Positions 33,421 to 42,769 of a stretch of 64,000 nucleotides of DNA are shown in pieces. The translations under genes were made by a program, and so were the position numbers. This stretch comes from Gracilaria gracilis. Lineage: Eukaryota; Rhodophyta; Florideophyceae; Gracilariales; Gracilariaceae. Each line of letters begins with the position of its first letter. The stretch's first letter is position 1. The notes below the pieces were generated by a model. That model did no database searches and had not been told where the DNA came from. It saw only the letters and a program-made list of their open reading frames with translations. The stretch lies in the NCBI GenBank assembly GCA_030374805.1, contig JARGSG010000191.1:620001-684000 (forward strand), in the 5' to 3' direction.

Positions 33421-34747
33421 AAAGATACGCAAGAAACATTCTTATCACGTATTACTCCTGTGTGTAGTGTCATACATACGTTGGGATATCCGATACCTCC
33501 GCGGTACTCTCCGTAGTACTCCGCCTCTCCCTGCGCGTCGTCTACCTGCCTGTGCTTTCCCTGCTTGTGCTCTCCATGTCCGTCCTCTCCCTGCATGTGC
33601 TCTCCCTTCCCGTCGTCTCCTTGCCCGTCGTCCCCCTGCCTACTGTACGGTGCCTCTTTACCTTCAACAGAAACTTGCTCTGGTATGGAATGGAAGACAG
33701 ATAGTGAGGAAGGCTTTGTAACGTGGTAACGTGTTAGACTAACACTGTTAGTACATTGTATGTTGCCAAACTTTCAATAAAGAATAATTTACTGGGACCT
33801 TAATAAACTGTGAGCTCTTGGCTTTCCGTTACTCCTTCGTAACGCTAAGAACCGAACTACCTACAGATACAGTAGCGTCATGTTTCGAATTTGATTCACT
33901 TTTCCTTCTATGTTCTGCTCTTGCTGCCTTTTCAGCGTCTACATCTATAATTTCAACGTCACTACATACCGGCAATTTTTTATTATGCATATACTAGCCG
34001 TCCTGACGATGTAAGTCATCTCCAGAGAGCCAGTCCCTTACGCTCCCTTAATAAAGACAGAGATCACGTCCTTCATGTAATCGTCGTCGTGGCCACCAAC
34101 GACTTCCTCAGCGTAATTCTAATACGCTGGTGGTATGAAATGAATGAAAGGTACGCGGAAGTCTGAGAAACAGTTCTTCTCTATTGCTTTTCGCACATCC
34201 TTCTGTGGAGCAATGGAAATCTGGTCTCGGTACAATCACCCTTCAGGGTCCCTAAAGAAGTTCTTTACTACCAGTTTCTGGCTTGTTTCGCTAATTACCC
34301 CAGTATCAGTTTGTATTTTTTGTCGTTCGCCGAGGTACCGGATCGTTGTTTAGTTCATCGTTTTCCTGGTGCAGGCCTCGCTTCCGCCTCTGTACAGAGT
34401 TATATTTGGACACTCGTGTGTGTGTGTCTCGTTCCGCTTTCGGCCCTGTTCCCGCCGTTGGCACGGGCCGTAGCTTCGCTCGTGTGGTTCTCCGTAGGAG
34501 CACTACACCGTCTCACGGCACCGTTAGCTCCACTTCTAGACTCGTTCTCTCGTGGTCCGTTGTCGGTTATTCCTCTCTAGGCTCACGCTCTTCTTTAACT
34601 CTGCAGGTTATTCCAACACCGTCTCCGGTTTCCACCCGGCTGCCACGCGGCACGCGCACGGGCAGAGGGCTCTACTTCTGAGTTCGCCCTTTTGTGGGAG
34701 CAGGAATCTGACATCCTGGTAAATGTATAACCTCTTTGGGGTTTGCT
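33421..34747. other. Interior of MULE 1 without recognised gene
   Basis: Between the transposase core and the zinc-finger module no continuous frame is visible. It includes the minisatellite at 33526-33645 and a mixed-composition stretch at 34300-34700 with only unsupported frames. In MULE 2 the equivalent interval is about 270 bp, so material has been inserted here. Confidence 0.35.
33526..33645. repeat. Imperfect 15-bp minisatellite (CTCTCCCTGCNYGTS)
   Basis: About eight units of 15 bp (CTCCCTGCGCGTCGT, ..CTGCTTGTGCT, CTCTCCATGTCCGTC, CTCTCCCTGCATGTG and so on). They encode Leu-Pro-Ala-Cys repeats on + and Gly-Glu-His-Lys-Gln on -. Confidence 0.65.
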
Positions 34748-35154
34748 CTACACCTTCTTCCAATTCGCTTTCTTTCCTTGCCCGTCTGCGCCCAACCTTC
34801 GATGGTTGTGTATGATAGAAAACCTCACCATCCAACCCGTTCTATCTATTCGAGCTTTAGCCATGAACGTCGATCTGCACCTGCAGCCGGGAAGTCTTTG
34901 TTTGTAGTTTATAAATCTCAGCCTTGCTTTCAGCCGGTACACTTTAGAACGTGATACCTGCTTAGAAAACTGCACGCCATACTCATTTTTCTCTTTCTCA
35001 CATAGCCCAGCAACATACCCTGGCAAATGAAATACGTTAACCTCGGCGGAGGGCTTCTTACGCTTCTCACCAATCTTTTCAGTTCCCTTTCTTGCTTCTG
35101 GTTCTGAACGAGCACCATCGCGTAGAACCTCTGTTCCAGGCCCACGAATATCAA
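34748..35154 (-). pseudogene. MULE 1 N-terminal zinc-finger (FLYWCH/FAR1-like) module
   Basis: The minus-strand frame (35026-34748) has LPGYVAGLCEKEKNEYGVQF, SKVYRLKARLRFINYKQRLP, GCRCRSTFMAKARI and SIIHNHR, giving a C-x-C...H-x-H pattern. This is the WRKY-GCM1-like finger found at the N-terminus of many MULE transposases. It aligns block for block with the MULE 2 module at 48.6-48.8 kb. It would bind the terminal repeats. Confidence 0.65.
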
Positions 35155-35904
35155 TGCTCTCAGTCTCCTCCTACTTTTTTGTAATGATCTTCATAACCTA
35201 CCCGTTCTCTTGACATTGCTTTCATCGCCCTTAACTTTAGTTTTTCAGGCTCACACCATGGGTAATTTCAAAACACCAACAGAAGCGGTACGACTAAAAT
35301 TCATTGTGTGTTACGCCGCATACACCTTGTCCCTGTTCTCATCTCTAGGTAATCTACCAAACGCTCTTTGCTGATGGCGAGAACATCAGATAGGCCCATT
35401 ACAGTCTCAACAAAAGCTTGTGCATATGCTTAACGATAGTGCTCGGTACAGTTTGAAGTATATTCTTCTTAAATGGTTGCGTGCAATAAACCACCGGTAG
35501 GACCGAGGAACGTGCACATATTAAAAACTATGTATACTTTACAGCTAAAACTGTTTTTGTGCGTTTTATACTCTAACAATTCTATTATTAAATTATTTCA
35601 AAATTAACCTCACTGAATTTGCAATTTTATAGCCCCTTAAACGAGTTTTAAATTGAAATGTACTTCATTACCTGAATTGTTGTATTGAAGATCGTGATAC
35701 GCAATTTTGTCGGAATAAGCGTAATTTTTGAAGGATACGTTAAGTTTTGACTGGTTAAAATTGCTAGTGTAATTAAGGAATTGATTTGAACTCCAGTGTG
35801 GAATGAAAAATATTTTTTGCATCCTGGCAAAATTTGAGTTTGGGTTTTTGTCGGATTTTTAATTTTTTAGCTTACAAGCTTTATAGCTACAAAATGCGCG
35901 AGCT
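35155..35904. other. A+T-rich 5' part of MULE 1
   Basis: No frame resembling the Ulp1 protease of MULE 2 is present. It is A+T-rich from 35480 on. It probably includes the promoter of the minus-strand transposase. Confidence 0.35.
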
Positions 35905-36168
35905 ACAAAATGAACGTGCTTTTTTGAACTTAGAATTTAAAAGCGCCAAGCAGCAAGTTATGTGAGCTAAATATTATAACTGACGCACGTGCGGGGCGTT
36001 TGCAAATACCCTTTCGAGCTATGGAGGTTTTTATGACTTGTGCGCGGAGGATTGGCAGAGAAGGAACGTGATAAACGTGACAGAGGTTTTAGACGCAAAT
36101 GCTACAAAGAAAGAGAGGTTCTGGAACCTCTGTTCCACATAAAACAGTGCGTAGATTTGCCTCGACCC
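35905..36168. repeat. Right terminal inverted repeat of MULE 1
   Basis: The partner of 30388-30650. The tip reads (reverse complement) GGGTCGAGGCAAATCTACGC. Confidence 0.8.
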
Positions 36169-36177
36169 GTCTAGGAC

Positions 36178-37794
36178 CATCTGTTCTCCACAGAAAGTGT
36201 AAAAAAGCAAACTGAAGTAGCACTGGTATACAGCTGTAGGGTGTGCAACGTGTTTTGGTGAGAAACCAGGGCCACCGCCAAGGTTTAACCTTGGCGAGCG
36301 GCATAACCTTAGGCTTCTTGCACGGAGGTTTTCGTTTGACAGCATGCATTTGTGCGCAGTGCCCAATGAAAATGCTTAAATCCTCCGTTGGCATATACGT
36401 GTTTCAGGTACCGGAATCTGTGCTCCACTCCTAGACGGGCGTCCAGCGTCCAGCGTCGGCAATCTCCGCGCAAAAATACTCTCGAGAGTGTGACTATGAG
36501 TCGATAGTCACACGCATAGTCATTCCACCCGCGCAGAGGATTGCCTCGTGGTGCCATCATTGGACATGGGAGAGGATGCTCTCGCTGTTGAGCAGGAATG
36601 TTGATGCTCACAAACCGCCAGATGTGCGAACGATTTGTCGTCATCGGAGAAGGGCACTACTGTAGAACAGGCAGACCGTGAAGTAGCCGAAAGGCAGCAT
36701 GCATACAATCCAGAAGGCGCCTGGCGATGATCCTTCTAAAACTAAGAAGGGCAAGGTCAATAATCGCATTAGTTTTATGGTTAATCGTCTGCGCTTGGAC
36801 CGCGTGAGAAGGCAGAGCTCATCGCGTGGCTAATGATCACTCTTTCGAAACACTGCGACCGCAATACCTTGGCACCATCACCGCACGATGATGGCACGAT
36901 TGTGAGCTACAGTATTAAACTAATAATGTGGTTGACATATTGTTTCGAATTGTGGGTGTGCTCGGTCCCGTGAGGAGCTTCCAAAGGCGCAATAGTTGTG
37001 AGGAGCTGTCACATCCTCGCTTTGACATGTTAAACCGCATACATGTGCCGCCTTTTTCTGCTCTGGGTCTTGTTAGACATTGAATATAATGTTATTCCTA
37101 ATCGCAGGTATCTAGTGACAAAAGGTGTATCATACACATATCCGATACTTTTGAGGCGATCTCGTTATTACAAAAGTTGTGTGGGCTTGCAGTGTGCCAC
37201 AACGGTAAAGTACGCAAGTTGCATGTGGTGAAGAGAGTTTTGACAGGTGATCGGCTTGACCAATGAGCGCAGTTGACGCTGATTGCAGATGCGGCTGATG
37301 TGGCGCACCTAAAGCGGAATAGTTGTACTGATGTGACGATGATAGCGAGTTTGGCATGTGCCGCGGCGGCGGAGCACACAAGTTGCTTGTGGTAACGAGA
37401 GTGCTCTGTTTTTTCCGGCTTGACGAATGACCAGAGTTGGAGCTGTTGCAGATGCACACGCAGTGGCGCATCGGCAGCGCGATACCAGATATTTATGGGG
37501 TAATGATCATACAGTGTGATTGAGGGTTATTCGTTGTTGTGGCGGCTTTTTAGTGTTGTTGCAGATACCTTCGTACGTCTAGCGTACACGATGTGCGTAA
37601 AGCTGGTGGGAGGTTTGAGTTGGGGCATCAAGGTTTGTCGCGGCTTTGGGGAGCACACACACACACACACACACACACAGTGTTGATTACGTTGTTTGTA
37701 TTTGATTGCGAAGCGCATCGACGCTTTGTACGCTTTGTTGCTGTTGTTGTTGTTGTTGTTGTTATTGTTGTTATTGTTGTTGTTGTTGTTACGC
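36178..37794. other. Intergenic region upstream of the host gene island
   Basis: No gene is supported. Contents: a perfect 10-bp stem hairpin GTGTGACTAT/ATAGTCACAC at 36488-36513; a diverged tandem duplication with period about 164 bp at about 37185-37460 (shared AAGTTGCWTGTGG, CGGCTTGACSAATGA and GTTGCAGATGC-type blocks); an (AC)n run at 37652-37679; and a TTG/TTA trinucleotide run at 37737-37790 just before the first ATG of the next gene. The last two may lie in its promoter or 5' untranslated region. Confidence 0.5.
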
Positions 37795-38590
37795 ATGAGT
37801 TTGGAAGCTATGGAAGGTGTTACGAGTGTAGGTGGCAGAGAGGTTGTTTGCAATGACGTGGACCGGCAGGCAAAGAGAATTGTGCAGCAGATTTTCGGCA
37901 GCGACGTGATGGACGGCATCGAAGAGAGCAAGCGTGCGCAAAAGTGCATCTTCTCACGGTTGGAAGCGTTTGCGCACGAGGAGGACGACAAACTGGATCC
38001 ATGTGAAGTGATCAACAGCACGCTGAGCGAACTGGTATCGTGCCTTCAGACGAGCGACGACAGCGCAAGCGCGTGGAAGTTTTGCGAGGTGCAAAGGCGG
38101 GTGTGCGCGTGGATCGACGGCAACGAAGAGCTGAGGCGACGCGCGCGGAGCATTCGCGACGTGGCGACGCGCGCAGAGTTCCGAATGGAGCTGTTCTACG
38201 CGCAGCGGCTACTGACGCGGGCGAGCAGCGTGGCGGAGGACGACAGCCACGTGCAGCGCATCCGGGCGGCGGCGGGGGAGTTTCCGTATGTGGACAACTA
38301 CGTGAGCATGGTAAAGAAGGAGCTGGAGGTGCTGCGCGACGCGGTGCGACGCCACTCTCGTGGCGGCGCGCAAGGCGCGCTGCGCGTGGCGTTCTGCGGC
38401 AGCGGCCCGCTGGCGCTGAGCGGCATGCTGCTGAGCGCGCTCGGCGACGCGCACGTGACGCTGATCGACCGCGACGAGCAGGCGGTGGCGCTGTGCCGGC
38501 GGCTGCTGCGCAAGTGGGAGTCGGAGCGCGTGCTGCCGCGCCATCGGCTGCGCACGCTGTGTGCCGACGCCAAGCAGCTCAGCTTCCGCC

Positions 38591-38628
<38 letters not shown>

Positions 38629-38994
38629 GAGGAGGAGGACGGCGGGCGCACGGTGGTGCGGTGCGACGTGGTGTTTGTGGCGGCGTTGCTGTCGCACGAC
38701 GCGCGACGCGCGCTGTTCCGCGACGCGGCGCGAGCAGCGGCCAAAGCGGCGGCGCCGCTGCTGGTGCTGCGCTCGGCGCACGGACTGACGGCGCGCGTGG
38801 CGTACGCGCGCGCGCACGTGGCGCAGCCGCACGGCGCCGCGCGCGTGGCGCTGGTGGTGCCGCGCGCGCACGTGGCGCGCGACGGGCGTGTGCTGGACGA
38901 GCGGCGCGACGCCTCCGCCACGCACCTGTTCGACGCGCTCATCCTCAACTCGCTGGAGGTGTTTGCGTGGCCGCGTGGACGCGCGCACACGTAG
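37795..38994 (+). CDS. Nicotianamine synthase-like enzyme
   Basis: 399 residues, no intron. An N-terminal helical region is followed by FPYVDNY (163-169), the FPYYxNY signature of nicotianamine synthases. The AdoMet-binding strand VAFCGSGPLALSG (198-210; family GSGPLPLTS) comes next, then VTLIDRDEQAVALC and CDVVFVAALLSHDARRALF (family YDVVFLAAL). LLVLRSAHGLTAR matches LLMLRSAHGxR. A poly-Gly/poly-Glu insertion (about 20 residues) precedes the DVVF segment. The family condenses three S-adenosylmethionines into nicotianamine, a metal chelator, or makes related opine-type metallophores. I chose ATG 37795: the frame extends upstream only through a TTG repeat (poly-Leu) with no ATG. Strongly G/C at third positions. 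Cytosolic by absence of a signal peptide. Confidence 0.82.
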
Positions 38995-39003
38995 CACCCT
39001 CAG

Positions 39004-39085
39004 ACTGAGCGCGTTGCATACGTGTGTGCGCTGCAAACGTGTGTGCGCTGCAAACGTGGATGCGCTGCAAACGTGGCCACGCGTT
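39004..39085. repeat. Short tandem repeat in 3' flank (GCGCTGCAAACGTGTGT)
   Basis: About four units of 17-18 bp follow the stop of the nicotianamine synthase-like gene, then CCACGCG. It may lie in the 3' untranslated region. Confidence 0.6.
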
Positions 39086-39214
39086 GGTGTAGATAGAGAG
39101 CAGCATTCCATGATCCATGTGTGACGAGAGATAGAAATGATAAACGATTTGGCGCGGCGATGAGCGTCTTGAGAGAGGCGACGGGAGCCGCGGGCGAAAT
39201 CGCGGCGCGATGAG

Positions 39215-40480
39215 ATGAGCAGCGGCGGCGGCGGCAGCGGCGGCGGCAGCGGCGGCGGCGCGAGAGGCGGGGCGGCGGCGAGAGGCGCGGCGGTGGCGAG
39301 AGGCGCGGCGGCGGCGCGCAGGGCGCGCGTGGACGTGGTGTTCAACGCGGTGGCGGGCAGCGGCGACGGCGCGCGCGACCTGCGCGTGGTGCGGCGCGAG
39401 CTGGCGCGCTCGTTCGCGCGCGTGCTCATCTGGCACACCACCGCGTCGGCGGACGGGCGGCAGCAGGCGGCCGACGCCATCGCCGACGGCGCAGTTGTGC
39501 TGGTGGCGTGCGGCGGCGACGGCACCGTCAGCGCGGTGGCCACAGCCATTCACGCCGCCACGCAGCGGCAGCAGCAGCAGCAGCAGCAGCAGCAGGGGGC
39601 GCACGCGCCGCGCCTCGTGCTGGGCGTCATTGCGCGCGGCACAGCCAACGCGCTGTGCCACGCGCTGCACATCCCCACCGCGCTGCGCGCCGGCGCGCGG
39701 CTGGTGGCGCGTGGCGGCGCGCCGCGTCGCGTGGACCTGCCGCTGGTGCGCGTAGGCGCGCAGTCGCGCCGCATGCTGCTGCTGGCGGGCATTGGGCTGG
39801 AGGCCGCCGCCGTGTCGCGCACCGCGCGCCGCATGAAGCGGCTGCTGGGCCCGCTGGCGTACGCCATCTGCGGCGTGGCGTCCATCTGGCGACAGCCGCG
39901 CTTCACGGCCGCCGTGCAGCTCACGGCCGTGTCGGACAGCGTGCCGTTCGCGGGCGGTCGGCTGCGCGCCGACGCCGTGTCGCTGTCCGCGCTGCGTCTG
40001 GTGGGCGTCACCGTCGTCAACGCCGCGCCGCCCACCTCCGTGCTGGCGCACGGCATCGGCCGCATCTGCCCGGACGACGCGCTGCTGGAGCTGGTTTGCG
40101 TGCGAGCGGCGCCGCCGCGCGCCACGCTGCGCACGCTGTTGGCCATGCTGCGCGCCGCGCTGCTGCGCGAGCGCGCGCCGCTGCGCTGCGTGTTTGGGCT
40201 GCGCGCCGCCGCCGTGCGCGTGGAGTGCTCGCCGCCGCAGCGCGTCGTTGTGGACGGCGAGTTTTTGGGATTCACCCCCATCGTCGTCGAGCTCAAACAG
40301 CCTACCGACTGCATCCACGTCCTCGCGCCCAAGGCCGGTACCGTCAACCGCCGCGCGCGCCGCCTCAGCCGCGCGCTCGTGCGCCTGTGGCGCAACGCGC
40401 GCGGCGTCGCGCTGCTTGCGCTTGCCGTCGCCATACTGCGCCGATCGCCGCCTCACCCCCGCCACCAACACAAGCCGTAG
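39215..40480 (+). CDS. Lipid kinase of the diacylglycerol/sphingosine kinase (DGKc/YegS-LCB5) family
   Basis: 421 residues, intronless. After a Gly/Ala/Ser-rich, low-complexity N-terminus (1-38) the catalytic fold starts: VVFNAVAGSG (41-50; family NPxAGxG), VVLVACGGDGTVSAVATAI (GGDGT nucleotide loop at 100-104), a poly-Gln insertion (119-127), then LGVIARGTANALCHAL (GTAN; family PxGTxN), and near the C-terminus VVDGEFLG (DGE). These enzymes phosphorylate diacylglycerol, ceramide or long-chain bases with ATP. The substrate cannot be told from sequence. The C-terminus is basic with a hydrophobic stretch (GVALLALAVAIL), possibly a membrane contact. It starts 220 bp after the upstream gene on the same strand. 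Very G+C-rich with strong third-position bias. Confidence 0.82.
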   Translation: MSSGGGGSGGGSGGGARGGAAARGAAVARGAAAARRARVDVVFNAVAGSGDGARDLRVVRRELARSFARVLIWHTTASADGRQQAADAIADGAVVLVACGGDGTVSAVATAIHAATQRQQQQQQQQQGAHAPRLVLGVIARGTANALCHALHIPTALRAGARLVARGGAPRRVDLPLVRVGAQSRRMLLLAGIGLEAAAVSRTARRMKRLLGPLAYAICGVASIWRQPRFTAAVQLTAVSDSVPFAGGRLRADAVSLSALRLVGVTVVNAAPPTSVLAHGIGRICPDDALLELVCVRAAPPRATLRTLLAMLRAALLRERAPLRCVFGLRAAAVRVECSPPQRVVVDGEFLGFTPIVVELKQPTDCIHVLAPKAGTVNRRARRLSRALVRLWRNARGVALLALAVAILRRSPPHPRHQHKP

Positions 40481-40760
40481 CACACATCTCCTACTCACAT
40501 ACATTCCTTTACCCTCGTTTTCCTAAGAGCTAACAGAGATATACCACGCAGGCGTAAGGCTACGAAATTTGTAAACGTTGGATCGTATCTACCAACGGTA
40601 GCAAATCTCAGATTTTGCTCTTTTCCATTCACACTTCCAACTTGGAAACACTCTTCTCCTCGTCCACGGCCGCCGTCTGCGTACCTAACTTGTTGCTAGC
40701 TAGATATCCATCGTTTGCTGCCGTCTCCTTCATCCCCGTCTACGCTGTCAAACAATCCAA
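40481..40760. other. Intergenic, probable promoter of membrane protein gene
   Basis: This is pyrimidine-rich toward its end (TCTCCTTCATCCCCGTCTACG just before the gene). I see no TATA box. Confidence 0.3.
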
Positions 40761-42356
40761 ATGGCCATCATAATCGCATTAATCACTGCGTTCTCGCCGT
40801 TTGCGCTCGCTCTGCTCCTTGCTCACTCGCTCCGCAAAACAATCAACCCTTCAATTCTCCCAAAGTCCTTCGTTCGTCGCCAGTTGCTATACGCTTTTCT
40901 CCTCCTACCACTCATCGACTTGTTTGCTCGTGTATGGCTTCTACAACCATTTGTGCCGATTTTCGCTCTACTCTCAGTTGCCGTTACCGGCGTTTCGGCT
41001 TCGTTCCTCTGGCTGTTGCGAAAACTCGTTCTCATGGCTAACCAAACCACCTCCCTCACTGCTTCCCTGTCTCAAGTGGCAGACTATACTGCCAATGAAA
41101 TGCTTTCGCCGCAGCTCAAGCAAAACTGGAATAATCTCACTCATTCGATTGAAGCACTCTTCGTAAACCTCAACTACACCCAGCTTTCTGAAGACTTCAC
41201 AGCGTACTGGACAGAATATCAAAAAGTGCATGGGACCAAAACTGCTGAAGACGGCTTCGTGCTCTTCACGGGCATGTTGAACAACGTTACCAAAAATCCG
41301 CTTGTGAGGGAAGCGAGCACCAACCTGTCAAGTATAGTCAACGACTCGGTTCATTCTGTACAATTCTCCGATTTCGTCTCAAACGGCGATTCTGTTCAAC
41401 AGGATGCCTTGGTTTTTGATCAGATTAAGGAAAACCTAGTGTTAATCATCAACCGTTTAACATTTGACGATATGGTCTCTGTGGATTCGTTCGGCGAAAT
41501 GACGTCTGAGCTCACTTCATACTGGAAGATTATACAAGAGGGGACCAAAAGTTTGCGAACGAGCCTCGAACTCAGAACGCCAGACCTTGTGTCCAAATCC
41601 AACCTTACGGAGGACGCAAGGGAGACGTTTGATGAGATCTTGCATGTTATTTCTGGCGAGCATTCAGCAGCTGATGCGTTTCGCTCGTTGTTTCTGACAC
41701 CTTCGTCGGCAGGCAAGGGGACGTTTCCGATGTATCAAATGGACGACGCGTACGGATTTCTTCCAATCAGCCCTCGATGGATTGTAGCCATTACTGTTCT
41801 TGCACTCATGAGCATGCCAGTCATGTATATTGGCCGCGCCCTGCTACAAACATGGCTTCAATGGAACCTCTCCAAGACGTATCGCGACCATGGCAGTGAA
41901 ACGGAGCGAACAATCGATGGATATATTTTGACAGGTGGTATAACCGGAATCGGATTTGGGGCAGCCCAAGCGAGTGTCCACGCGCTTCTTTGGGAATTGG
42001 TGCCGTTCTCTACACAAGCAAAACTCGTATTGCTTATTCATGCGGCAATGTTGATGGTAGTAAATTGTGTAATTCAGATGGGAATCAGTGGCGCTGAAGG
42101 AAGACGAGACTTGATCCATCAGTGGAATGGAAGGGCAACATGGTGGATCCTGGCGACGATCGTGCACTTGGCGGCTGGAGCTTGGTGGACCGCCCAGTAT
42201 GTTGGCACTCTGGTATGTGCAGCCCTGGGCTTAGACATCGTTTTAGGAGTTCTGCCAGTTGGGGACGCGATGGTGCTTGCACTTTTCGCCTGGTGGGCGA
42301 AGAGCATTTGCCGACGAGCGCGTATCGACGAATTGAACCACTTGAAACGCGAATAA
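40761..42356 (+). CDS. Multi-pass membrane protein of unknown function
   Basis: 531 residues, intact and intronless. Hydrophobic segments: about 1-24, 41-62 and 64-90 at the N-terminus, then about 338-362, 392-415, 420-442, 455-478 and 485-508. Between the two clusters lies a hydrophilic region of about 240 residues rich in Asn-X-Ser/Thr sequons (for example ANQTTS, NNLTHS, NYTQL, NNVTKN, TNLSS, SNLTED) and likely helical. It is therefore probably exposed to the secretory lumen or cell surface. The C-terminus is short and basic. I do not recognise the family. Codon use is balanced, unlike the two G+C-rich genes upstream. A MULE inserted 92 bp after its stop, possibly within its 3' untranslated region. 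Confidence 0.8.
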   Translation: MAIIIALITAFSPFALALLLAHSLRKTINPSILPKSFVRRQLLYAFLLLPLIDLFARVWLLQPFVPIFALLSVAVTGVSASFLWLLRKLVLMANQTTSLTASLSQVADYTANEMLSPQLKQNWNNLTHSIEALFVNLNYTQLSEDFTAYWTEYQKVHGTKTAEDGFVLFTGMLNNVTKNPLVREASTNLSSIVNDSVHSVQFSDFVSNGDSVQQDALVFDQIKENLVLIINRLTFDDMVSVDSFGEMTSELTSYWKIIQEGTKSLRTSLELRTPDLVSKSNLTEDARETFDEILHVISGEHSAADAFRSLFLTPSSAGKGTFPMYQMDDAYGFLPISPRWIVAITVLALMSMPVMYIGRALLQTWLQWNLSKTYRDHGSETERTIDGYILTGGITGIGFGAAQASVHALLWELVPFSTQAKLVLLIHAAMLMVVNCVIQMGISGAEGRRDLIHQWNGRATWWILATIVHLAAGAWWTAQYVGTLVCAALGLDIVLGVLPVGDAMVLALFAWWAKSICRRARIDELNHLKRE

Positions 42357-42439
42357 GGTCTCTCCTTGGTAGATACCGGGCGGCCTCTTCAAGGCGAGAG
42401 CGCCACAAACACGTCATCGCAGTACAGGTGTGAACATTG

Positions 42440-42448
42440 GGCACATCC
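42440..42448. repeat. Target-site duplication of MULE 2, left copy
   Basis: GGCACATCC, identical to 50897-50905 on the other side of the element. Confidence 0.85.
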
Positions 42449-42605
42449 GGCCCCCGGAGAATCTACGCACTGTCCAGATAGTAGAAAAACCACGTAGAAC
42501 CTCCGTATTTATGTAACAAATTACAGAGGATCCTCTCTTCACCAGATCCTCTCTCCATTAAAGCGGCGCCAAGTCAGGAGACCCTCCCTAGCTCCAACAA
42601 CCATT
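42449..42605. repeat. Left terminal inverted repeat of MULE 2, outer part
   Basis: This pairs with about 50740-50896; the inner part of the same repeat resumes at 44418 after the insertion. Confidence 0.88.
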
Positions 42606-42769
42606 CCCTGAAATCTGTACCCCCCTCACTGTAGCGTCCTGCTTGATTTTTGCCACCCCTCTGAACAGGGTCAAATTCGTGGGTTCTGTGTCACTCCTGA
42701 ACCCACTTACGTGACATCGTCAGTAGTCACCCATTCATGTAAGACTCCATGAGCCCTTGCTCCCGGCGC

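Larger units (their letters stand above)
30388..36168. mobile_element. Mutator-like element 1 (MULE), about 5.8 kb
   Basis: Long terminal inverted repeats at about 30388-30650 and 35905-36168 share AATCTACRCACTGT near the tip. They also share CCTCTCTTTCTTTGTA, GCATTTGCGTCTA-type, GTCACGTTTATCACG and AGTTCAAAAAAGC blocks in order. The flanks are GTCTGGGAC (30379-30387) and GTCTAGGAC (36169-36177), a 9-bp target duplication with one mismatch, as expected for MULEs. Inside, on the minus strand, are a degenerate zinc-finger module and a MULE transposase. Confidence 0.82.

Noticed and set aside
37696-37794. Upstream extension of the nicotianamine synthase-like frame
   Set aside because: It begins at a non-ATG codon and consists mostly of a TTG repeat giving poly-Leu; the ATG at 37795 is the sensible start.
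38209-40504. Long minus-strand open frames (446 and 519 codons) and a 341-codon + frame at 39508-40533
   Set aside because: They are shadows of the two very G+C-rich genes on the + strand. Their translations are Arg/Ala/His-rich with no motif, whereas the + frames at 37795-38994 and 39215-40480 carry clear family signatures.
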